Source: CAZSPT01 sp964608895 (GTDB lineage: Bacteria > Patescibacteriota > Patescibacteriia > 2-01-FULL-39-33). From it: a DNA stretch of 32,007 nt. Shown here piece by piece: positions 1 to 6,897 of the stretch. The position numbers and the translations under genes are program-made. The notes below the pieces were generated by a model. That model ran no database searches and was not told the DNA's origin. It saw only the letters and a list, made by a program, of their open reading frames with translations. Position 1 is the stretch's first letter. The number at the start of each line of letters is the position of its first letter. Where the stretch lies: NCBI GenBank assembly GCA_964608895.1, contig CAZSPT010000003.1:1-32007 (forward strand). Direction: 5' to 3'.

Positions 1-706
1 CCCCGAAAGGCAACGGCGACTTCGGCTTTTTCCAACCGGCCGCCAAAAGAACGATTGCCACCGCCGCTCCCAGAAGATAAGCGGTAAACAAAGCAATAAT
101 TGCTCCTTTCCAGCCAACCATTAAACCGATTAAGGCGCCCAGCCGGAGATCGCCGCCGCCAATCCAACGCCCTCGGGAAAACAGGAATTGAACTCCGAAA
201 AAACCAAACCCGAGCGCCGCCCCCGCCAGAAGATCCAGCCAGCTCTTTCCCAGCAAAAGATTAAACAAAAAAGCAATTGCCATTGCCGGAAAAGTAATCT
301 TGTCTAAAATCTGATACCATCTAAGGTCATAGACAAAAATCACCGCCAAAATGGAAAGAAAAACCAAATTTCTCAGCCAATACCAGAAAATATTAAAATC
401 AGCCAAAAAAATCTCCGGCGAAGTTTCACCAAGAAGATTATAGGCGCTAAAAACGAACAATCCGCCGGTCGCCAACTCAACCAAAGGATATTGCCAGGAA
501 ATCTTCTTTCGGCAGTAGCGGCAGCGTCCTCTTTGAAGGAAAAAGCTGATTGCCGGAATTAAATCCCGCCAATTAAGATTTTGACCGCAGAAAGAGCATC
601 GCGAACGACTAAAAACAAACTTTTCGCCGGTCCTTAAACGACAAATCACAACATTAAGGAAACTGCCGACAATCATTCCAAGAATAAACAAAAAAAAGTA
701 AAACAT
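1..706 (-). CDS. pilD: Prepilin peptidase (PilD/GspO family), 3' end cut by window
   Basis: I translated this from the minus strand starting at the ATG at 706; it runs off the left edge still in frame. It is the membrane aspartic protease that cleaves and N-methylates prepilins. Visible: an N-terminal hydrophobic segment leading into GSFLNVVI, the cytoplasmic zinc-type four-cysteine domain (CSFC ... CRYC), the first catalytic aspartate in VYDLRW, the second in GGGDLRLG, and several membrane helices. The last readable residues are PLPFG, close to the usual C-terminal region, so only a short tail should be missing. The start lies 8 bases after the stop of the pilin-like gene at 715, so the two are probably co-transcribed. 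Its place beside a prepilin gene supports the assignment. Confidence 0.93.
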   Translation of the reverse strand, partial: MFYFFLFILGMIVGSFLNVVICRLRTGEKFVFSRSRCSFCGQNLNWRDLIPAISFFLQRGRCRYCRKKISWQYPLVELATGGLFVFSAYNLLGETSPEIFLADFNIFWYWLRNLVFLSILAVIFVYDLRWYQILDKITFPAMAIAFLFNLLLGKSWLDLLAGAALGFGFFGVQFLFSRGRWIGGGDLRLGALIGLMVGWKGAIIALFTAYLLGAAVAIVLLAAGWKKPKSPLPFG

Positions 707-714
707 AGTCATTA

Positions 715-1134
715 TCATTCGCCAGCTAAAACAATCCCCTGCTTGCTCAACTGATAATCGCCTGGCGGCAATCCGGCCGCTCCGGATTCCAAAGAAAAAT
801 AAATCTTAAAATCCTCTCGGGATAAATCTTTAACCAAATATTGAAACCGTCCCTGATTGATCGGATCAATTAATTCCCTAAAATCAAGTCCCGGCGAATC
901 AGGCCGGCCGCAGAAATTTATCAAAGAACCCTTTTGACAGTCCAGAAGCCGATAACTGTTAAATCTAAAAAAATAATCAGTCATTTTGGAGTGAATCACT
1001 TTAATATCGCCGAGACGCTGATAGTCGCGACTTTGGCCGAGATTAAAAAAATGCCACCAAACAACGGCCGTCAAAGCAATGACCGCTAAAATCAAATAAA
1101 TTATCACCTTAACCCGAAAACGAAGAAGTCGCAT
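715..1134 (-). CDS. Pilin-like single-pass membrane protein, no prepilin cleavage motif
   Basis: 139 residues. A basic N-terminus (MRLLRFRVK) is followed by one transmembrane helix (about residues 10-28). The soluble part has the pattern of the globular half of CPR pilins: a helix with DYQRLGDIKVIHSKMTDYF right after the membrane segment, two cysteines (residues 66 and 75), and a C-terminal strand set ending in GDYQLSKQGIVLAGE. No G|FTLIE-type prepilin peptidase site is present, so it would stay membrane-anchored. It sits between the prepilin terminator and pilD, and a TATAAT box at 1146-1151 puts its predicted transcript start only a few bases before the ATG. It may be a minor-pilin-like or assembly accessory protein; the function is inferred from fold pattern and position only. 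Confidence 0.75.
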   Translation of the reverse strand: MRLLRFRVKVIIYLILAVIALTAVVWWHFFNLGQSRDYQRLGDIKVIHSKMTDYFFRFNSYRLLDCQKGSLINFCGRPDSPGLDFRELIDPINQGRFQYLVKDLSREDFKIYFSLESGAAGLPPGDYQLSKQGIVLAGE

Positions 1135-1145
1135 AATTTTTTTTT

Positions 1146-1151
1146 ATTATA
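1146..1151 (-). promoter_or_regulatory. Candidate -10 box (TATAAT) for the pilin-like gene and pilD
   Basis: Perfect TATAAT on the minus strand, 12 bases before the ATG at 1134, implying a near-leaderless mRNA. The -35 region at 17-bp spacing is a T-run (TTTTTG) and is weak. It lies just after the prepilin terminator, a logical place for a second promoter. Confidence 0.45.
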
Positions 1152-1164
1152 CCACAAATCAGGA

Positions 1165-1202
1165 AAAACAAAAACGCCCCTTTTAGAAAAAAGAGGCGTT
1201 TT
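1165..1202 (-). terminator. Intrinsic terminator after the prepilin gene
   Basis: Arms 1171-1184 and 1189-1202 pair as AAAACGCC..TTTT/AAAA..GGCGTTTT with a 4-nt loop. On the minus strand the single non-Watson-Crick position becomes a U-G wobble, and the 3' side continues into T-runs. It separates the prepilin transcript from the downstream pilin-like gene and pilD. Confidence 0.8.
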
Positions 1203-1219
1203 CAAAAAGCAAGCAAAAA

Positions 1220-1603
1220 TTATTCACAGGCGGTGCCAGTCGGTCCAGTCGTAACTATTCCGGCAAAACCAGTGGAATCAGCGCAAAAATAACCATCTTC
1301 TTTGCAAAGGTCGCCATAGGCAACAAAACCGGTTGAATCAGAGTTTAGATTATAGTCGGTATCGTCACTGCAACTGGGAGGAGTCAAACTCGGCTCCACA
1401 TCGGTAATCGCTATGCTGGTATAATCACCGTCAGGATGTTCAGCTATTTGCCAATTTCTAAACTGGGTAAGATCGCTTTTAATCTGAGCGTCATAAGCAC
1501 TGTTCCTGGCGTTGGAATAAGAAACAACAGCCACTCCAGCCAAAATTCCAATAATAGCGATTACCACCAAAAGTTCAATTAAAGTAAAACCTTTTCTGTT
1601 CAT
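1220..1603 (-). CDS. Type IV prepilin (major-pilin type)
   Basis: 127 residues. The N-terminus MNRKG|FTLIELLVVIAIIG is a textbook class III signal: short basic leader, cleavage after Gly5, Phe at mature position 1 and Glu at mature position 5, then the hydrophobic assembly helix. The C-terminal globular part is short and rich in Ser/Thr/Asp, with four cysteines that could make two disulfides. It is the only prepilin with a full processing motif in the window. It has its own candidate promoter (TATAAT at 1720-1725), a long AT-rich leader holding a 22-bp palindrome, and its own terminator, which suggests separately controlled, high expression compared with the machinery genes upstream. No Shine-Dalgarno sequence precedes the ATG. 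Confidence 0.93.
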   Translation of the reverse strand: MNRKGFTLIELLVVIAIIGILAGVAVVSYSNARNSAYDAQIKSDLTQFRNWQIAEHPDGDYTSIAITDVEPSLTPPSCSDDTDYNLNSDSTGFVAYGDLCKEDGYFCADSTGFAGIVTTGPTGTACE

Positions 1604-1633
1604 AGAACTTTTTATTATTTATTATTTTTTTGT

Positions 1634-1655
1634 TTTTTTTACTCGAGTAAAAAAA
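1634..1655. repeat. Perfect 22-bp palindrome in the prepilin leader
   Basis: Seven T, then ACTCGAGT, then seven A: both strands read the same. It lies about 30 bases upstream of the prepilin ATG and downstream of the candidate -10 at 1720. It could be an operator, an RNA hairpin in the leader, or a weak terminator of the preceding gene. It lacks a GC-rich stem, so a protein-binding site is as likely as a terminator. Confidence 0.6.
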
Positions 1656-1719
1656 TCGACCTTTTAAAATTAATATTTAAATAAAATAATCCACAGCTTA
1701 CAATTTTAAACTTTTTCTT

Positions 1720-1725
1720 ATTATA
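1720..1725 (-). promoter_or_regulatory. Candidate -10 box (TATAAT) for the prepilin gene
   Basis: Minus-strand TATAAT in the 152-base gap between the prepilin and the unknown gene ending at 1756. The -35 region is not close to consensus (TTAAAT at 17-bp spacing). It would give a leader of about 110 bases. Confidence 0.4.
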
Positions 1726-1755
1726 TCACAAAACATCTAAAAATTTAAAATAAAA

Positions 1756-2544
1756 CTATTTTTTTTGTTTGAAAAATCCAGCGGCTCTTTTGGTTATTTT
1801 AGCGAAAAAACCGTTTTGCTTCTCGGTGTTTTTCCCAATCAGCCGGCCAAGCTCCTCTAAAAGAAGGCTGTCTGTTTTCTCCTTAATTCCTAAACCGGCC
1901 GGGATTTGGCGGGCGGCAACCATCGCTCTGATTTCGGCTCTGGCATCTTCCCAAGACCTTTTTTGAAAATAATTGCGTTCAACCAACTGAAAAAGACGAT
2001 TCCGAAGCCGGGTGATATTATTCAAAAGATCTGAACGGATCATTCCGGCAATTACTACCTGATTTTGGGAATTTTCCTTAAACTGATTAAAAATTCCAAT
2101 CAATTGATCAAAATCTTTCGCCCGGCTGATTGCCCGGCGGGCGTATTCCCGGGAATTTTCCCGAAACAGCCGCTTCATTTTTTCTTGAAGCAGTTCTTTC
2201 GCCCGCTGTTTTACTCCTTCGGGCTGGTCGGGAAGCTTAGTGAAAATCCGGGCAAAATTTCGGGCCGGTTCATCTTTTTCCCCGACAATTTCGGAAATAA
2301 TAACCGAATCAATATTTTCTTCTAAAAAATCGTCCAGTTCTTTCAGGCCATTTTTTAACTCTTTAGATTCAGCCGGAAGATTTTCCAAAATCTGCTCAAA
2401 ATCCAAATCAGGATTTTCAACCGGCTGTTCCAACCGGCGACTGGAAGATTCCAAGCGCTCCCGAGCCGATTTTTTTTCAGTTTTCAAAAACTGAGATTTT
2501 CCGATAAACGATTCTTGAGATTGTAATTCCGGAGAAACACCCAT
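1756..2544 (-). CDS. Hypothetical soluble helical protein of the T4P cluster
   Basis: 262 residues from MGVSPELQSQ. A longer in-frame start at 2643 exists, but it would overlap the end of pilC by about 95 bases, while the chosen ATG lies 4 bases after the pilC stop, matching the tight packing of the operon. The protein has no signal peptide or membrane helix. Residues 1-60 are polar and probably disordered; about 60-240 are charged, predicted helical sequence (e.g. EILENLPAESKELKNGLKELDDFLEE), and the tail is basic (ITKRAAGFFKQKK). I recognise no family. Position between pilC and the prepilin suggests a cytoplasmic accessory or regulator of pilus assembly, but nothing in the sequence proves it. 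Confidence 0.75.
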   Translation of the reverse strand: MGVSPELQSQESFIGKSQFLKTEKKSARERLESSSRRLEQPVENPDLDFEQILENLPAESKELKNGLKELDDFLEENIDSVIISEIVGEKDEPARNFARIFTKLPDQPEGVKQRAKELLQEKMKRLFRENSREYARRAISRAKDFDQLIGIFNQFKENSQNQVVIAGMIRSDLLNNITRLRNRLFQLVERNYFQKRSWEDARAEIRAMVAARQIPAGLGIKEKTDSLLLEELGRLIGKNTEKQNGFFAKITKRAAGFFKQKK

Positions 2545-2548
2545 ATTA

Positions 2549-3760
2549 TTAAAAATTACTTGAAAGCTGCCAAAGAGGCAGAAAGATGGCGGCGACAAAT
2601 CCGCCGACCGCCACTCCCAGAATAACGATAACAATCGGCTCAATCAAAACAGTTAAATTACTCACCTGATTGTCAATTTCTCGGGAGTAAAAATTGGTTA
2701 ATTTCTCCAACACCAACTCCAATTTTCCTGTTTCCTCGCCAACATTTATTATCTGGGAAACCAGCGGCGGAATGTCTTTACTGGCAACCAAACTGTCGGA
2801 AATTGAAGAACCTTCCCTGACTTCTCGAACCGTCTTTTGGAGAACCTCCTCAAAGACTCGGTTGCCAACCACTTTTTCGGCAGTTTCCAAAGCTTTGGCC
2901 GCCGGCACCCCTCCTTGAAACAAAGTGGCGAGATTTCTGGTGATTCTAACCAGATAAATATTCCGGAAAATTGAGCCAATCAAAGGCATCCGAATACTCC
3001 AAAGGTCAAAAATACGCCGGCCGGCTTCGGTTTTTTTAATCGCGACCGTCACTCCGACAACAAGCGCCAAAACCGCCAAAATAACCAACCACCAAAAATT
3101 ATTCAAAAAATTAGATATAGCAATAAGAATTTTGGTCAGTATGGGAAGTTCAGTCCCGGATTTTTCAAGCATCTCGGTCAACTGGGGGATGACAAAAGTA
3201 ATCATAACAAAACCGACTATTAGCAAACCAACAATAATCACCGAAGGATAAATCATGGCGTTCTTAACTTTCGCCCGGAGATCATAATCTTTTTCCTGCT
3301 GGTCGGCAAGATAATTCATTACTTCGCTCAACCGGCCGGAAGTTTCTCCCGAAGCGATGACATTAGTATAGAATTCGCTGAAAACCCGGGGATGGCCGCC
3401 CATCGCCTGGGAAAGCTTGGCTCCCCCATCAACCTCGTCGGCGATTGAAGAAATAACGCTCTTCAAATACTTGTTGCTTGTCTGACGGACGATGATTCTA
3501 AGCGACCTGACCACCGGCATGCTTGATTCCACCATTAAAGCCAGCTGGCGGAAAAAAATCACCAAATCTTTGGTTTTGACTCCGGTCAAAACTTCAATGT
3601 TGAATTTGTCGAAAAACCCTTTAGGTTTTGGAGCGATTGAAACAATCGCTAGTTTCTTGTTTTCTAAAAGTTCGGCAACCGCCTGTTCGTCGGCCGCTTC
3701 AACGACTCCTTCAATTGTTTCTCCGGCTTTGTTTTTCGCTTGATAAGAAAAAAGAGACAT
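2549..3760 (-). CDS. pilC: T4P inner-membrane platform protein PilC (GspF family)
   Basis: 403 residues, normal for the family. It forms the membrane platform on which the PilB motor acts. The N-terminal ~60 residues (YQAKNKAGETIEGVVEAADE) are the typical PilC/GspF lead-in. Two homologous GspF domains follow, each with the pattern 'FFRQLALMVESSMPVVRSL' (about 67-85) and 'ITRNLATLFQGGVPAAKAL' (about 273-291). Three membrane helices are visible near 170-190, 220-240 and 373-398, and the C-terminus IFLPLWQLSSNF is typical. It follows the receiver gene with only 6 bases between and precedes the unknown gene by 4, so it is within one operon. Confidence 0.96.
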   Translation of the reverse strand: MSLFSYQAKNKAGETIEGVVEAADEQAVAELLENKKLAIVSIAPKPKGFFDKFNIEVLTGVKTKDLVIFFRQLALMVESSMPVVRSLRIIVRQTSNKYLKSVISSIADEVDGGAKLSQAMGGHPRVFSEFYTNVIASGETSGRLSEVMNYLADQQEKDYDLRAKVKNAMIYPSVIIVGLLIVGFVMITFVIPQLTEMLEKSGTELPILTKILIAISNFLNNFWWLVILAVLALVVGVTVAIKKTEAGRRIFDLWSIRMPLIGSIFRNIYLVRITRNLATLFQGGVPAAKALETAEKVVGNRVFEEVLQKTVREVREGSSISDSLVASKDIPPLVSQIINVGEETGKLELVLEKLTNFYSREIDNQVSNLTVLIEPIVIVILGVAVGGFVAAIFLPLWQLSSNF

Positions 3761-3766
3761 AAGCTG

Positions 3767-4153
3767 TTATTTCACCATTTTTTTTATTTTTTCAACCACT
3801 TCCGACGGCATAAAATGGGCTTTAATTAAATAATCGTCAGCACCCATTTCCAGACCTTTATCAACGTCGGATTTTTGACTTAAATTTGTTAAAAGAATTA
3901 CCGGAATATCTTGAAATTTCTTGCTCTCTTTTAGTTTTTCCAAAACGTCAAAACCGCTCATCTTCGGCAGGATTAAATCTAAAAGAATCAAATCCGGCTG
4001 CTTTTTTTTGATAATTTCCCAGCCTTTTTCGCCGTCATAAGCGACATAGACTTGAAAATCTTCCAACTCAAATTTCGTCCGGTACAAATCAGCCAAAAAA
4101 ACATCGTCTTCAACTATTAAAGTGGTAATTGTTTTTTGTTTTTTCTTAGCCAT
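3767..4153 (-). CDS. Stand-alone response regulator receiver protein (CheY/PilG-like)
   Basis: 128 residues from MAKKKQKTITT; the ATG at 4153 lies 16 bases after the pilB stop, whereas the longer open frame to 4264 runs back into pilB. It is a single receiver domain: acidic pair Glu15/Asp16-Asp17, phospho-acceptor Asp59 in LILLDLILPKMSG, switch Thr89 in LLTN, and Lys111 in YLIKAH. There is no output domain, so it should act by protein contact. Its place between pilB and pilC suggests it controls the pilus motor or platform. No histidine kinase gene is visible, so the phosphodonor must be elsewhere. Confidence 0.92.
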   Translation of the reverse strand: MAKKKQKTITTLIVEDDVFLADLYRTKFELEDFQVYVAYDGEKGWEIIKKKQPDLILLDLILPKMSGFDVLEKLKESKKFQDIPVILLTNLSQKSDVDKGLEMGADDYLIKAHFMPSEVVEKIKKMVK

Positions 4154-4169
4154 TAAAAAATTATTATTT

Positions 4170-5969
4170 CTAAGACAATGGTTTGGAAACCGGCTTTTTA
4201 TCCGGTTTGGCTTCTTCGCCCTGCTGTTCCCTGATTTCTTCGGAAACCCGGACAATCTCTTCAATAGTCGTCACTCCCTGAACGGCCTTCAAAATTCCGT
4301 CTTGGGCAAGCCGAATATAGCCCTGACGATTCATCTGCTCAAGCGCGTCCTGATAGCTGAAATCCTTGGCAATCAGATTTTTGAACCGCTGGTCAATTTC
4401 CAAAACTTCGCTGACGACCGTCCGGCCGATGTAGCCGGTATTTTTACATTTTGAACAGCCTTGGCCGCGGTAGAATTTAAGTTTTCCTTTAAGCTTCTTG
4501 GCGAAATCCGGCGGCATTCTATCTATCTCTCCCTTAACTCTTTCTTCGGCTTTGGGAGAAATTTTGACTTCTTTCCGGCAATCAGGGCAAATTTTTCTAA
4601 CCAGCCGCTGTGCCATCACTAAATTTAAAGTTGAGGAAAGAAGAAACGGCTCAACTTGCATATCAAGGAGCCGGGGAACCGCTCCCCAGGCATTATTAGT
4701 GTGGAGAGTTGAAAAAACAAGATGGCCGGTTAAACCGGCGTGAATCGCCAGCTCGGCGGTTTCATTATCCCGAATTTCTCCAACCATGATAATATTGGGG
4801 TCTTGGCGAAGAATCGCCCGAAGACCCGAGGCAAAAGTATAGCCGATTTCCGGATTTATCTGGGACTGATTAACTCCTTCAATATAATATTCAATCGGAT
4901 CTTCCAAAGTGGTAATATTATTATCCTGGGCGTTAAGCATATTAAGAACGGAATAAAGGGTGGTAGTCTTTCCGGCTCCGGTCGGCCCGGTCAAAAGAAA
5001 CAGTCCGAACGGCTTTTTAATGTTGCGATCAATAATTTCAATGTGGTGGTCAAGGAAGCCGAGTTCGGCCAGAGTCGGCACTCCGGCCGAAGTGTCCAAA
5101 ACCCGCATAACCACTTTTTCATAATCCAAAGTCGGCAAAACCGAGACCCGCAAATCAATCTGGTGGTCGCCGACATTAGCCCGAATCCGGCCGTCTTGAG
5201 GCAACCGGGTTTCATCAAGCTTCAAATTGGCCAGCACTTTAATCCGAGAAACAACCGCGTTATAGAGATTGGGCGGCAGTGAAAGCGAAGAATGAAGAAT
5301 ACCGTCAACTCGGTAGCGAACTCGGCCGCCGCTCCGGCCGGGTTCAATATGGATATCAGAAGCTCCTCCTTCCAAAGCGTGCTTAATAATCACTGAAACT
5401 ATTTTTGCCACCGGAGCACTCTTAATCGCCGCCGTCAAATCTTTTTTACCCTGATTTTCAAGAACTTTTTCTTTTTCAGAAAACTTTACTTTGGCTGACT
5501 CCAAAGCGGTTCCGATTTCCTCTTTAAAACCCTGATAGCGCCGGGAAACTCGCTGAAAATCCCTTAAAGAAATGGCGAAAAATTCCGGCCTTAGGCCTTG
5601 TTGAGTCGCTAAAAACTCAATCGCTTCCCGAGCCTGAAAATTTCCGGGATTAACCAAGCCGGCCTTAAGCGCTCCTTCTTTTCGCTCAAAAACAACCATC
5701 TGATAGTTTTTAGCGACTTTCTGGCTCAGAGTGTTTAAAACCTCCGGAGAAATTTCCCGCTGGGATAAATCAGCCTTTTTCAGCTTGAAAATATCGGCTT
5801 TTGCCTGGGTTAATTTTTCTTCGGAAATCGCTTCTTCAGCCAGAAGAACTTCTTCCAAACTTTTACCGCTTTTAGATGTTTTGGCTTCGGCGGCGGTTAG
5901 AACTTTGGCGTCAATCAGCTTATTCTTTTTGAGAAAATCGTTTAATTTCCGATCAAGATTATTGACCAT
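4170..5969 (-). CDS. pilB: T4P extension ATPase PilB (GspE family)
   Basis: 599 residues. The hexameric motor that powers pilin polymerisation. Residues 1-150 form the N-terminal GspE/MshE-type domain. Motifs in the ATPase domain: Walker A GPTGAGKTT (328-336), Asp box LEDPIEY (355-361), Walker B NIIMVGEIRD (392-401), His box TLHTNNA (421-427), and the zinc tetracysteine Cys461/464 with Cys505/508 that distinguishes extension motors from PilT. SDIHIEP (204-210) and the RVRYRVDG segment fit the N2 domain. The C-terminus carries a Lys/Pro-rich tail. Start ATG at 5969 lies 11 bases after the preceding stop. No PilT retraction ATPase is in the window. Confidence 0.97.
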   Translation of the reverse strand: MVNNLDRKLNDFLKKNKLIDAKVLTAAEAKTSKSGKSLEEVLLAEEAISEEKLTQAKADIFKLKKADLSQREISPEVLNTLSQKVAKNYQMVVFERKEGALKAGLVNPGNFQAREAIEFLATQQGLRPEFFAISLRDFQRVSRRYQGFKEEIGTALESAKVKFSEKEKVLENQGKKDLTAAIKSAPVAKIVSVIIKHALEGGASDIHIEPGRSGGRVRYRVDGILHSSLSLPPNLYNAVVSRIKVLANLKLDETRLPQDGRIRANVGDHQIDLRVSVLPTLDYEKVVMRVLDTSAGVPTLAELGFLDHHIEIIDRNIKKPFGLFLLTGPTGAGKTTTLYSVLNMLNAQDNNITTLEDPIEYYIEGVNQSQINPEIGYTFASGLRAILRQDPNIIMVGEIRDNETAELAIHAGLTGHLVFSTLHTNNAWGAVPRLLDMQVEPFLLSSTLNLVMAQRLVRKICPDCRKEVKISPKAEERVKGEIDRMPPDFAKKLKGKLKFYRGQGCSKCKNTGYIGRTVVSEVLEIDQRFKNLIAKDFSYQDALEQMNRQGYIRLAQDGILKAVQGVTTIEEIVRVSEEIREQQGEEAKPDKKPVSKPLS

Positions 5970-5980
5970 GATGAATAAAA

Positions 5981-6265
5981 TTACTTAGGAGTAAAAGGAT
6001 TGCCTCGGCCGGGGCTTAAGGAAACCGCCTTAAGCGGCCATTCTCCGTACTGCTCAAATTCTTCATTAAGCCGGGAAATAATTTCGGCCCGCAAAGCAAT
6101 AATCCGCCGGCCGGCCTCCGGAAAAAACGACTCAAGGTTAGAATTTTCCAAATTGTCAGCCGACTGACTAATTGAATAAACACTGTAGCCGGCCGTCGCC
6201 AAAGCGACCACCGCCACTAAAGCAAGGATTAAATACTGGACTAATTGTTTTTTCTTGGCCGTCAT
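5981..6265 (-). CDS. Small single-pass membrane protein of the T4P operon
   Basis: 94 residues from MTAKKKQLVQ; the ATG at 6265 is 1 base after the pilO stop, and the longer open frame to 6301 would overlap pilO. A basic N-terminus is followed by one membrane helix (about residues 9-31), then a soluble extracytoplasmic tail with a heptad-like stretch (AGRRIIALRAEIISRLNEEFEQYG) and a C-terminus WPLKAVSLSPGRGNPFTPK. The position (after pilO, before pilB) is where diderm clusters carry PilP, but there is no lipobox or PilP signature. The tail resembles the ends of CPR PilO-like proteins only loosely. I regard it as an alignment-complex accessory of unknown exact role. Confidence 0.75.
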   Translation of the reverse strand: MTAKKKQLVQYLILALVAVVALATAGYSVYSISQSADNLENSNLESFFPEAGRRIIALRAEIISRLNEEFEQYGEWPLKAVSLSPGRGNPFTPK

Positions 6266-6266
6266 A

Positions 6267-6884
6267 CTATATTTTTGGATAATAATAAGTAGTAATTTCA
6301 AACTGGGAATTAGGTTCGGTTAACCCCAGCAAGAGTGAATTAACGTCAAAAAGCATAATACTTGATTCTAAGCCACCGAGCAGGCGCTTGAGCTGGGGAT
6401 AGCCGTCAGCAACCACTTTAGCTGAAATTTTAACCTTATTGATTCCGGAAATTTTGGGGCTAAAGCTTTCTTCGCCGGCTCGCTTTCTAACCGCTTCGGC
6501 CGGCTTGATTTCCAAACCGCTCAACTGACACCCATGGTTTTTGACCAACTGGCTGATTTGAATAATAATCGCCGGAACATCAAGTTTGGGCGGCAGAGCG
6601 AGATTAAGCAGACGAGCTTCGCTTTCAGAAAAATTTACCGGCGGCTCCTTGGCTAATTCAATCCGGCGCTCCTCCAGCCGAGCTAATTCCTTGTCCAGAC
6701 CATCCGTCTGCTGCTTAAGGGAGAATAAATTTTGAAACGGAGATTCCAAAATTAAAAAATAACCACCGGCCAAAAGTAAAACTCCAAGAAATCCGGACAA
6801 AAGAATCAAATAACGATTCAAAAAACCAGCAGTCAGTTTTTTGGTCTTGGTTTTTTCTTTTTTCGGTTGTTCTTGGTTAGTCAT
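6267..6884 (-). CDS. pilO: T4P alignment protein PilO
   Basis: 205 residues. A Lys/Glu-rich cytoplasmic N-terminus (about 1-20), one membrane helix (about 25-47), a coiled coil (about 53-78, LKQQTDGLDKELARLEERRIELA), and a ferredoxin-like periplasmic domain with the typical opening LPPKLDVPAIIIQISQLVKNHGCQLSGLEI and a second half YPQLKRLLGGLESSIMLFDVNSLLL. PilO pairs with PilN to link the cytoplasmic ring to the external part of the machine. The gene lies 13 bases after pilN, in the canonical M-N-O order. Confidence 0.92.
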   Translation of the reverse strand: MTNQEQPKKEKTKTKKLTAGFLNRYLILLSGFLGVLLLAGGYFLILESPFQNLFSLKQQTDGLDKELARLEERRIELAKEPPVNFSESEARLLNLALPPKLDVPAIIIQISQLVKNHGCQLSGLEIKPAEAVRKRAGEESFSPKISGINKVKISAKVVADGYPQLKRLLGGLESSIMLFDVNSLLLGLTEPNSQFEITTYYYPKI

Positions 6885-6897
6885 AGAAATGTATTGA

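Noticed and set aside
4740..5282. 180-codon plus-strand open frame within pilB
   Set aside because: Antisense shadow of a conserved ATPase gene with no independent signals.
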